A stretch of DNA of 6,837 nucleotides from CAYFJO01 sp964343305 (GCA_964343305.1 CAYFJO010000545.1:1-6837); one strand, 5' to 3'. Positions 1 to 6,638 are shown, counted from the first letter of the stretch. Numbers and translations are program-made. The notes: a model not told the origin generated them from the letters alone.

Positions 1-137
1 TCGGTGTGGAACCCGAAGTCGTGACCAACCCAAATCCGCGAGTTACGGAAACGGAAAAAATGGCGAAGTTCCCAATGGAGCAAGGCGAGTTTACACTCTA
101 CCTGCAAAAAACTGGCAAGTGGGGCTTTCATATGTAG
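1..137 (+). CDS. possible 3' end of an unrecognised upstream gene
   Basis: Reading from base 3, a frame stays open from the window edge to a TAG at 135-137 and would encode the last 44 residues of a protein ending in KTGKWGFHM. Third codon positions in this frame look somewhat more G/C-rich than in the neighbouring frame starting at base 2, which is also open (to 388). That is the only support for coding. I do not recognise the peptide and see no domain or motif. If real, it is followed by about 410 bp with no convincing gene before the first sulfatase, so it is probably not in the same operon. It could equally be non-coding. Confidence 0.3.
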   Translation, partial: GVEPEVVTNPNPRVTETEKMAKFPMEQGEFTLYLQKTGKWGFHM

Positions 138-294
138 ACAGGTTCGACGAGCCGATTGCCATAATTTGGCTTTCTGCAAAACCTCGTGTCGATTCGGTTG
201 CGATCAGGCAGCACTACGTTAACTGCGCATTTACCCCAAATCTAATCGAGAAAAGGGCGAAGAGCGCGGCTTCTGGATCCGGCGAAGTCGCAGA

Positions 295-343
295 GACCGA
301 TGCAACCACCGCAGCGGAGCAAACGGTGAAATCCGCATCGGTC
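295..343. repeat. 9-bp inverted repeat with a nested 5-bp inverted repeat
   Basis: GACCGATGC at 295-303 is the exact reverse complement of GCATCGGTC at 335-343. Inside it, CACCG at 307-311 is the reverse complement of CGGTG at 324-328. Together they can form a long stem-loop: 9 bp, an internal loop of 3 and 6 nt, then 5 bp closing a 12-nt loop. No run of T follows, so it is not a classical Rho-independent terminator. It could be a structured RNA leader, a protein site, or chance. Confidence 0.5.
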
Positions 344-382
344 ACAATCACCGACTGCAGTACGGAATTCGCTGGTGTGACC
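340..382. repeat. 7-bp inverted repeat overlapping the previous one
   Basis: GGTCACA at 340-346 is the reverse complement of TGTGACC at 376-382, with 29 nt between. The left arm shares bases 340-343 with the right arm of the 295-343 inverted repeat, so the two stems could not form together. The loop contains the 8-bp palindrome ACTGCAGT (354-361) flanked by CCG and, one base further on, CGG. Function is unknown. Confidence 0.4.
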
Positions 383-478
383 ATGTGACTGCACTTTGCG
401 CACCGTCTGTGGATAGTCGCAATTCAGCGTTGATGCACGTTGCAAATCCGTCAGGTGGGCCTTACCATCATCGGCGAA

Positions 479-493
479 TAAAATGCGTATACT
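479..493 (+). promoter_or_regulatory. possible -10 region for the first sulfatase gene
   Basis: Two boxes one or two mismatches at most from the sigma-70 -10 consensus lie here: TAAAAT at 479-484 and TATACT at 488-493. Transcription from the second would begin near 500 and leave a leader of about 50 nt before the ATG at 549. No convincing -35 hexamer lies 15-18 bp upstream of either box, so this is a weak call based on position and A+T content. Confidence 0.22.
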
Positions 494-548
494 GCTTACT
501 CTCGAGCGATAGTCTTCCGGAGCAAAATGAGATTGACAGGCCACTAAC

Positions 549-2183
549 ATGCGAACATTCAAACACCTATGGGTTGTATTCTCTGTCCTTACATTGTTTT
601 GCGCCAGCGCCGCACGGTCTGCCGACAAGCGGCCGAACATTCTTTTTGCGTTCGCCGATGACTGGGGACGTCACTCCAGTGCCTACGCCAAAGCGGACGG
701 ACCAGGCACGGAGAATGACGTGATCAGAACGCCGAACTTTGACGCGATTGCACAGTCAGGCGTTTTGTTCAATCACGTGTACGTCAACGCGCCGTCATGC
801 ACGCCTTGCCGAAGTTCGCTTCTCTCCGGTCAGCACTTTTGGCGCACCGGGCGCGGGGCGATTCTTCAGGGGGCGGTTTGGGATGAGTCCATTCCGACGT
901 GGCCGTTGCTGCTCAAGGATAGTGGTTACCACATCGGTTTCACCTTCAAGGTTTGGTCACCTGGTACGCCGAAGGATGCGCCGTTTGGTGGGAAGGCCAA
1001 TGCCTACGGCGGCGGTCGTTACAGCGCCTTTTCGCAAACCGCGACGCGACTGGTCAGTTCGGGCAAATCGCTCGAAGACGCCAAGAGTGAACTGTCCGCT
1101 GAAGTTCGCAAAAACTTTCAGGCGTTCCTCGACAAGAAAAAGGACGGTCAGCCATTCGCTTACTGGTTCGGCCCGACCAATGTTCATCGCAAATGGATCA
1201 AGGGTTCGGGCAAGTCATTGTGGGGAATCGATCCGAATAAACTCAAGGGAAAGATGCCGCCGTTCCTTCCCGACGTTCCGGAGATTCGCCAGGACCTGGC
1301 CGATTACATGGGCGAGGCGATGGCGTTCGACATGGCCCTGGGAGTTCTGGTTGAGGAACTGAAGAAGACCCGGAATTACGACAACACGATCATCGCGGTG
1401 TCCGGTGATCACGGCCCAGCGGGGTTTCCGCATGGAAAGTGCAATCTGTACGACTTTGGGACGCGCGTGTCGCTGGCCATCTCGGGCCCCGGTGTGAAGA
1501 GTCTTGCTAAAGGGCGCGTGTTGGACGATTTCGTATCGGTGCCCGACCTTGCTGCGACGTTTCTTGAAGCCGGTGGAGTGAAGATCCCAGAGGTGATGAC
1601 ATCGAAATCGATATGGCCATCGCTCAAGTCAGACGCCGCGTCAGGTCTGGCTGATTCATCGCGCACGCATGTCTTCACCGGTCGTGAGCGTCACGTCTCG
1701 ATGGCCCGCGCGGGACATATGCCATACCCGGCCCGCGCGATCCGCACGAAGGATCATCTGCTCATAATCAACTTCCGCGCCGACCGCTGGCCGCTCGGCG
1801 ATCCTTACGACCTAGGCACTGACAAGGAGCTGAACGTCGAACGGCTGACGCAACAAACGTTCTGCACGCTGGCCGACGAGGACGCCGGTCCCACCAAAGC
1901 GTGGATTGTTTCGAACCGCGAGGACGCGAAGGTCAAACCGTTTTACAATCACGCCTACGGCAAACGGCCGAGGTTTCAGTTGTTCGACATGAACAAGGAT
2001 CCACACCAGATGAAAAACGTCGCCGCCGATCCAGCGAACGCCGACGTTTTGGCGAAGTTGCGCGGGCAACTCATGAATGAACTGAAGACCACAAAGGACC
2101 CGCGCGTCATTGACGATGGGCGTTACTTCGAGACGCCACCGCTGGCCGGTCCGACGAGAACGCCGCCACGAAAAAAGAAGTAG
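549..2183 (+). CDS. secreted sulfamidase-like (heparan N-sulfatase-like) sulfatase
   Basis: This 544-residue enzyme of the type I (formylglycine) sulfatase family should hydrolyse a sulfate ester or N-sulfate outside the cytoplasm. Residues 1-25 form a Sec signal peptide, probable cleavage after ARSA. The core shows the metal-binding pair D37-D38, the formylglycine site C84-T-P-C-R88, K134, H213, the second metal pair D287-H288 and K297 in a HGKCNLYDFG stretch. The last of these, with AGPTKAW near 446-452 and DPRV near 517-520, resembles bacterial sulfamidase (SGSH-like) proteins as I remember them. Length fits that group. W136 stands where many sulfatases have the His of GKxH. The tail ends in RKKK. 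The ATG at 549 follows ACAGG at 536-540 by 8 nt and gives a clean signal peptide. A 195-bp gap separates it from the next gene. Substrate is not shown by sequence. Confidence 0.85.
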   Translation: MRTFKHLWVVFSVLTLFCASAARSADKRPNILFAFADDWGRHSSAYAKADGPGTENDVIRTPNFDAIAQSGVLFNHVYVNAPSCTPCRSSLLSGQHFWRTGRGAILQGAVWDESIPTWPLLLKDSGYHIGFTFKVWSPGTPKDAPFGGKANAYGGGRYSAFSQTATRLVSSGKSLEDAKSELSAEVRKNFQAFLDKKKDGQPFAYWFGPTNVHRKWIKGSGKSLWGIDPNKLKGKMPPFLPDVPEIRQDLADYMGEAMAFDMALGVLVEELKKTRNYDNTIIAVSGDHGPAGFPHGKCNLYDFGTRVSLAISGPGVKSLAKGRVLDDFVSVPDLAATFLEAGGVKIPEVMTSKSIWPSLKSDAASGLADSSRTHVFTGRERHVSMARAGHMPYPARAIRTKDHLLIINFRADRWPLGDPYDLGTDKELNVERLTQQTFCTLADEDAGPTKAWIVSNREDAKVKPFYNHAYGKRPRFQLFDMNKDPHQMKNVAADPANADVLAKLRGQLMNELKTTKDPRVIDDGRYFETPPLAGPTRTPPRKKK

Positions 2184-2324
2184 CTTCTCGTCCGGCTCTG
2201 TTTCGGGTTGAACGAAAGACAATTGGCCGGGCCGTCCGACCGCTACGGCGTGGAAGTTGGACAAACACGTACGAGTTCCGGACTGGCTTAACCTCAGTGG
2301 TGACGCGCCGCAGTCCACTCTATG

Positions 2325-2356
2325 CGACAGCAAGTATAATCTAACGACAGCAAGTA
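2325..2356 (+). repeat. 12-bp direct repeat, 20-bp period, candidate operator
   Basis: CGACAGCAAGTA occurs exactly at 2325-2336 and again at 2345-2356. The copies start 20 bp apart, close to two turns of the DNA helix, and agree again in AA at 2338-2339 and 2358-2359. The first copy runs into the -10 box at 2335-2340 and the second covers the expected transcription start. This layout fits binding sites for a regulator acting on the genes from 2379 onward. A simple tandem duplication is the alternative. Confidence 0.45.
2335..2340 (+). promoter_or_regulatory. perfect TATAAT -10 box before the double-sulfatase gene
   Basis: TATAAT at 2335-2340 matches the sigma-70 -10 consensus in all six bases and would start transcription near 2347, leaving a leader of about 32 nt before the ATG at 2379. 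No recognisable -35 hexamer lies 16-18 bp upstream (the bases there read around CAGTCCAC), so the promoter may need an activator or may not be real. It would drive the operon of the second, third and fourth sulfatases. Confidence 0.4.
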
Positions 2357-2378
2357 AAAGACTAGACGAGACTTCGCC

Positions 2379-5168
2379 ATGACAAACAACATGAAAATCA
2401 TCCTCACCCTGCTTCCATTTCTTTTGATGGTGGCAACCGCAACCGCCGCCGATTCAAAGCCGCCTAACATCGTCCTGATCCTCTCCGATGACCAGGGTTA
2501 CACCGACTATGGTTTCATGGGGCATCCGGAAATCAAAACGCCGAACCTCGATAAGCTGGCGAAGGAAAGCGCATTGTTTCGTCGCGGCTATGTGCCGACC
2601 GCGTTGTGCCGGCCCTCATTGATGACGCTGATTACCGGCCTCTATTCGCATCAGAACAAGACCACCGGAAATGACCCGGCGAACACGCCCGTCAACAAAG
2701 CTCACGCGGAGAAAGCGGGCAAAGATGCCAGAGAACTCCTTATTTCCCACATCGACCGGACCGGCGCGTTGCCGCAGTGGCTGACAAAAAAGGGCTACGT
2801 CAGTCACCAAAGCGGCAAGTGGTGGGAAGGATCGTATCAGCGCGGCGGCTTCACAGAGGGAATGACCAAGGGCTTCCCCAACAAAGGCGGCCGACATGGC
2901 GATGCGGGACTCAAGATCGGGCGTGATGGAATTCAGCCGGTCGTCGATTTCATCGATCGTAGTGTGGCTGATAAAAAGCCGTTTTTTGTCTGGTACGCCC
3001 CGTTCATGCCGCACACGCCACACAATCCTCCGGCTCGACTCTTAGACAAGTATGTTGCGAAGGGAGTTCAGCAGCGGATCGCCAAATACTACGCGATGTG
3101 CGAATGGTTCGATGAAACCTGCGGTGCGCTCGTGGACCACATCGACAAGTCCGGCGTCGCCGAAAACACGCTCGTGATTTACGTCACCGACAACGGCTGG
3201 ATTCAAACCGAAAACGGCGGCTACGGACCGCGATCCAAACGCAGCCCCAACGAATTCGGAACACGCACACCAATCATGTTCCGCTGGCCGGGAACCATTC
3301 CCGCGGCGGACCGCCCCGAACTTTGTTCGTCGATTGATTTCGTGCCGACCGTTCTGGCAGCCGCTGGAGCAAAAGGACCGCACGACTTCCCAGGGCTTAA
3401 TCTCTTGCCGCAGTTGAAGACGGGCGAGGCTATCGGACGCGACACCCTGTTCGGCGAATCGTTTGCCCATGACATTGCCGACATCGAGAATCCGCAGGCG
3501 TCGCTCCTTTATCGCTGGGGGATTCGTGGTCACGACAAGCTGTTGCTGACCTACGACGGAGCGCCGGGGAAAATGAAGTATCCGCCTCAGAGCGGCGAAC
3601 CTCAGCTCTTCAATCTGAAAGACGATCCCAATGAAAAGGTGAATCTCGCTGCAAAGAATCCAGATTTGGTGAAGCAACTCAGCTCGCTTTTGGAAAAGTG
3701 GTATGTTCCCAACGAACGCCAGGTCGGCAAGTTCACTCCAGCGGCTCCAAAGACATACCAGAAGCCGAAGAAACGCGGCACCTCGGCAAAAGCCAAATCC
3801 ACAAGGCCGAACATTCTTCTCCTCTACGCCGATGATCAGCGCAATCACACCCTCGGCTGTGCTGGCCACCCGATCGTAAAGACTCCCAATATCGATCGTC
3901 TCGCCAAAGAAGGCGTGCGATTTGAAAACGCATTCGTTTCGACATCGACCTGCTGGGTCGGGCGGGCTTGCCTCTTCACCGGCTGCTACGAACGCAAACA
4001 TCTATACCGAGCCAAGCCTGGGCCGCTCAATCCGGAGTTGTGTGAATCCTCGTACTTCGCCGTCCTGAAACGCGCCGGGTACCGAACCGCACACCTTGGC
4101 AAAGAACACGTTGGCATCTCGAAAGAATCCGCAGCGGCAATGTTCGACGTGCGTCGCAAGTTGGGCCGCAATCCCTATTTCAAGAAACAGGATGACGGCA
4201 GCAAGCGGCACGAAACGCAGATCCTCGGCGATTGGGGAATCGAGTTCCTGAAAGAGCAACCGAAAGGTCAGCCGTTCTGTCTGCAACTCAGCTTCAACGC
4301 CACGCATGCCGAAGACGGCGACAAGCGACCAGGTATCGGTCACTACCCCTGGCCGAAGGTGACGGACGGGATGTACGAGGATCAGAAGATGCCGCTTCCG
4401 CGCCTCAACGATCCCGCCATCTACGAGGCACAGCCAGATTTTCTGAAGCAATCCATCAATCGGCAGCGATACTTCTGGCGCTGGGACACGCCCGAGAAAT
4501 ACCAAACGAACATGCGCGCCTACTTTCGCATGATCAGCGGAATCGATCACGTCGTCGGACGGCTCGTAGTGCAGCTTGAAGAACAGGGCCTCGCAGACAA
4601 CACCGTCATCATCTACACCGCCGACAACGGTTACTACCTCGGCGATCGAGGATTCGCTGGCAAGTGGACGCACTACGAACAATCCCTGCGCGTCCCCCTG
4701 ATCGTCCACGACCCGCGCCTGCCGGACGTCGATTGCGGACGCGTGATTTCGGATCTCGCGCTGAACAGCGATCTCGCTTCAACCATGATCAACCTCGCAG
4801 GGCTCCCGATCCCGGATGCTCACACCGGTCGCAGTCTGGTGCCTCTGCTCCAAGGCGAAGAAGTGTCCCACTGGCGCACGGACTTCCTTTGCGAGTTTCT
4901 CGCCGTTCCCGGCACCATTCCCCGGTGGGAAGGCATCCGCGATACGGATTGGGTATACGCCCGCTACGTCAATGGAACGGACAAGTCTCCGTTTGAATTT
5001 CTCCACGACCTGAAAAACGATCCCGATCAGCTGACCAACCTGGCATTACATGAAGAGAATGGCCCAGCGCTGAAACGGATGCGGACCCGCTGCGATGAGC
5101 TGATTTCCGACATTGGCCCGGCCATGAAGGATATCGGGAAGTCCGCCCGAAAGAAAAAGAATCAGTAA
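2379..5168 (+). CDS. secreted double-domain sulfatase (two fused, divergent sulfatases)
   Basis: The 929-residue product is about twice the usual sulfatase length and holds two full sulfatase domains behind one signal peptide (residues 1-24, cleavage after ATAA). Domain 1 (about 28-445) has metal residues D37-D38, the site C77-R-P-S-L81, K147 in G-K-W-W, H212 and H215, D271-N272, and K287 with E292. Domain 2 (about 476-915) repeats the whole set: D485-D486, C525-W-V-G-R529, K575 and H577, H643, D749-N750, K762 with E767. A linker rich in Lys, Pro, Thr and Ala (about 446-475) joins them. No in-frame Met or signal peptide precedes domain 2, so it must be made as part of the fusion. Both formylglycine sites depart from C-x-P-x-R. 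The ATG at 2379 has a weak GACGAG site upstream; an ATG at 2391 would also keep the signal peptide. The tail is SARKKKNQ. Fold and export are well supported, substrate and activity are not. Confidence 0.88.
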   Translation: MTNNMKIILTLLPFLLMVATATAADSKPPNIVLILSDDQGYTDYGFMGHPEIKTPNLDKLAKESALFRRGYVPTALCRPSLMTLITGLYSHQNKTTGNDPANTPVNKAHAEKAGKDARELLISHIDRTGALPQWLTKKGYVSHQSGKWWEGSYQRGGFTEGMTKGFPNKGGRHGDAGLKIGRDGIQPVVDFIDRSVADKKPFFVWYAPFMPHTPHNPPARLLDKYVAKGVQQRIAKYYAMCEWFDETCGALVDHIDKSGVAENTLVIYVTDNGWIQTENGGYGPRSKRSPNEFGTRTPIMFRWPGTIPAADRPELCSSIDFVPTVLAAAGAKGPHDFPGLNLLPQLKTGEAIGRDTLFGESFAHDIADIENPQASLLYRWGIRGHDKLLLTYDGAPGKMKYPPQSGEPQLFNLKDDPNEKVNLAAKNPDLVKQLSSLLEKWYVPNERQVGKFTPAAPKTYQKPKKRGTSAKAKSTRPNILLLYADDQRNHTLGCAGHPIVKTPNIDRLAKEGVRFENAFVSTSTCWVGRACLFTGCYERKHLYRAKPGPLNPELCESSYFAVLKRAGYRTAHLGKEHVGISKESAAAMFDVRRKLGRNPYFKKQDDGSKRHETQILGDWGIEFLKEQPKGQPFCLQLSFNATHAEDGDKRPGIGHYPWPKVTDGMYEDQKMPLPRLNDPAIYEAQPDFLKQSINRQRYFWRWDTPEKYQTNMRAYFRMISGIDHVVGRLVVQLEEQGLADNTVIIYTADNGYYLGDRGFAGKWTHYEQSLRVPLIVHDPRLPDVDCGRVISDLALNSDLASTMINLAGLPIPDAHTGRSLVPLLQGEEVSHWRTDFLCEFLAVPGTIPRWEGIRDTDWVYARYVNGTDKSPFEFLHDLKNDPDQLTNLALHEENGPALKRMRTRCDELISDIGPAMKDIGKSARKKKNQ
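3714..3803 (+). other. interdomain linker of the double sulfatase
   Basis: Residues about 446-475 have no sulfatase motif and are rich in Lys, Pro, Thr, Ser and Ala, including QKPKKRGTSAKAKS near 461-474. Domain 2 starts straight after with the usual RPNILLLYADD beta-strand. The composition resembles the basic C-terminal tails of the first gene (PPRKKK) and of this gene (ARKKKNQ). I infer that it is the old C-terminus of a stand-alone sulfatase left inside after gene fusion. Confidence 0.5.
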
Positions 5169-5189
5169 ACACTCCGGAACACTAAACCT

Positions 5190-6629
5190 ATGAGCAAACG
5201 CGCATTTATCGTCAGTTGTCTTTTGTTCGTTGCTGGCGTCGTTCCCACAGCCACAGCTCGGGCCGAGGAGAAGACACGCCCCGACATCGTCTTCATCATC
5301 GTGGATGATTTGAATGACTGGCTGGGATGCCTCGGCGGCCATCCCGATGCCAAGTCGCCGAACATTGACGTGCTCGCCGCCAGCGGCATGCTCTTCTCAC
5401 AGGCTTATTGCAACTCACCGCAGTGCCGACCCTCGCGGACGAGCCTGAACTACGGGGTTTATCCCTTTAAGACCGGTACTTACTTCAACGCCAAGTACCC
5501 CAAAGAAACAGCAATCAAGACGCCAACCATGCAGAATTTCTTTATGGATAACGGCTACCGCGTCGTCAGCGGCGGCAAGGTTTTCCATGGAACTCCCGGC
5601 AAGGTAGGCGATTCGCTCTTCAAGAGGCCACGCGATCCCAAACCGCCGAAGGGCGAAGACAACTTCAATGCCATGCGAGCGCCCAACGATGGCTACGCCC
5701 TCGACGTCGCCGACGAACAGATGGGAGATTACAAGGTCGCTCAGTGGGCGACCGAGCAGTGGAAGACAGTCACCGACAAACCGCTCTTCATGTCAGTCGG
5801 CTTCTTCCGTCCGCATCGACCGTTGCAGGTTCCCAAGCCCTGGTTCGATCAATTCGCGCTTGCATCGATTCGACGCCCCGCCGAGCCTGACGGCGTGGAT
5901 GACTGGGATGACATGCCGGAGTTTGCTCGGCGTCTTGCTCGAACGCACGCCCACAAACCGCTCCACAAAGGTCCACTCAATGAATTGCTGAGCGATCACG
6001 AGTACATCGTCACCCACGATCAGTGGGACGCCACCATCCGTGCCTATCAAGCGTCTATCGCTTTTGTCGATCGCCAGATCGGTCGGTTTCTAGAGCAGCT
6101 CAAGAAAAACCCTCGTGGACGTGAAACCTTCGTCATGCTGGTCAGCGATCACGGCTGGCATCTGGGCGAGAAGAAACACTGGTGTAAGGGAGCCATCTGG
6201 GAACAGACCACCCACATTCCCTACATCGTTCGCGGTCCAGGTATCAAAGCCGGAGACAAATGCACTCAACCGGTTAGCCTGATTGACGTGTATCCGTCAC
6301 TAGTCGACCTCGCGGGGCTCGAAATTCCAGACTGGCTCGACGGAACATCCATCAAGCCGCAACTCGCCAATCCATCCGCGCCGCGCGGGCCTGCGATTTC
6401 ATCATACGGCGAAGGCAACACTTCGATTCGCACTGAACGATGGCGTTACATCCGTTACGAAGACGGCAGCGAAGAACTCTACGACCATCGCGTTGATCCT
6501 AACGAATGGACCAATCTGGCGAACAAGCCAGAACAAAAAGCAACCAAGAGTAGGTTGGCCCAAATGATACCAGCGAATCAGCACCCAGGGCTAAAGGTGC
6601 AAACTTGGTTCGACAAGTTTCAAAAGTGA
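5190..6629 (+). CDS. secreted iduronate-2-sulfatase-like sulfatase
   Basis: This 479-residue type I sulfatase should remove sulfate esters from a polysaccharide outside the cytoplasm. Residues 1-25 are a Sec signal peptide with probable cleavage after TARA. The core has D39-D40, the canonical formylglycine site C79-R-P-S-R83, K130 and H133 (GGKVFHG), H209 in RPHRP, the metal pair D320-H321, then GEKKHWCKG with K328 and K333. The DDLNDWLGCLGGHP opening, D-H rather than D-N, and WHLGEKKHW match iduronate-2-sulfatase-like bacterial enzymes; choline-sulfatase-type relatives are the main alternative. The auxiliary L-T-G after the Cys motif is replaced by N87-Y88-G89. The gene starts 21 bp after the double sulfatase and so is likely co-transcribed. 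The ribosome site is poor (CGGA at 5175-5178), and the gap repeats AACACT at 5168-5173 and 5178-5183. Unlike its neighbours it lacks a long Lys tail. Confidence 0.86.
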   Translation: MSKRAFIVSCLLFVAGVVPTATARAEEKTRPDIVFIIVDDLNDWLGCLGGHPDAKSPNIDVLAASGMLFSQAYCNSPQCRPSRTSLNYGVYPFKTGTYFNAKYPKETAIKTPTMQNFFMDNGYRVVSGGKVFHGTPGKVGDSLFKRPRDPKPPKGEDNFNAMRAPNDGYALDVADEQMGDYKVAQWATEQWKTVTDKPLFMSVGFFRPHRPLQVPKPWFDQFALASIRRPAEPDGVDDWDDMPEFARRLARTHAHKPLHKGPLNELLSDHEYIVTHDQWDATIRAYQASIAFVDRQIGRFLEQLKKNPRGRETFVMLVSDHGWHLGEKKHWCKGAIWEQTTHIPYIVRGPGIKAGDKCTQPVSLIDVYPSLVDLAGLEIPDWLDGTSIKPQLANPSAPRGPAISSYGEGNTSIRTERWRYIRYEDGSEELYDHRVDPNEWTNLANKPEQKATKSRLAQMIPANQHPGLKVQTWFDKFQK

Positions 6630-6638
6630 CCGTTGATT

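Larger units (their letters stand above)
138..548. other. intergenic region upstream of the first sulfatase; no convincing gene
   Basis: This 411-bp stretch has open frames on both strands (for example + frame to 388 and a - frame 640-242). Their translations have no recognisable domain, no good start with a ribosome site, and they conflict with one another. What stands out is a cluster of inverted repeats at 295-382, listed separately, and an A+T-rich patch near 477-493 that could hold a promoter for the sulfatase gene at 549. No T-tract terminator, tRNA or other RNA gene was seen. A degraded short gene cannot be excluded. Confidence 0.5.
2184..2378. other. intergenic region between the first two sulfatase genes
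   Basis: The 195-bp gap contains no gene. Its 5' part has only short stems (for example GCCGT at 2231-2235 with ACGGC at 2245-2249) without a T-tract, so I see no terminator for the first gene. Its 3' part carries a perfect -10 box and a 12-bp direct repeat, listed separately. The spacing is much larger than the 21-24 bp gaps downstream and suggests that a separate transcription unit starts here. Confidence 0.6.

Noticed and set aside
119..388. A GTG-started + frame, 89 codons, in the upstream region
   Set aside because: No ribosome site, no recognisable product, no clear codon bias, and it overlaps the inverted repeats; it is described as part of the intergenic region instead.
533..538. Perfect TTGACA, the -35 consensus
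   Set aside because: It ends 10 nt before the ATG at 549, so the matching -10 would lie inside the gene, where no TATAAT-like box is seen; ACAGG here more likely serves as ribosome site.
549..626. Lipoprotein signal in the first sulfatase (Cys18 in LTLFCAS)
   Set aside because: Phe directly before the Cys does not fit a lipobox, and a normal signal peptidase I site (ARSA) lies a few residues further on.
385..723. A GTG-started + frame, 112 codons, overlapping the start of the first sulfatase
   Set aside because: It runs out of frame through the signal peptide and first domain of a well-supported gene and has no domain of its own.
739..1362. A 207-codon + strand frame within the first sulfatase
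   Set aside because: It is Arg- and Ser-rich, lacks motifs and runs out of frame with a gene that has every sulfatase residue in place.
2176..2249. Short stems after the first sulfatase (AGAAG-TAG-CTTCT at 2176-2188; GCCGT/ACGGC at 2231-2249) as terminators
   Set aside because: Five-bp stems with no following T-tract are too weak to call a terminator.
2391..2393. Alternative ATG start of the double sulfatase
   Set aside because: It keeps a usable signal peptide but has no ribosome site just upstream; the ATG at 2379 has at least a weak GACGAG.
3042..4709. Two long open frames on the - strand (4001-3042 and 4709-4002) that abut exactly
   Set aside because: They lie wholly inside the double-sulfatase gene, have no recognisable domain or ribosome site, and are expected from the G+C-rich codon pattern of the real gene.
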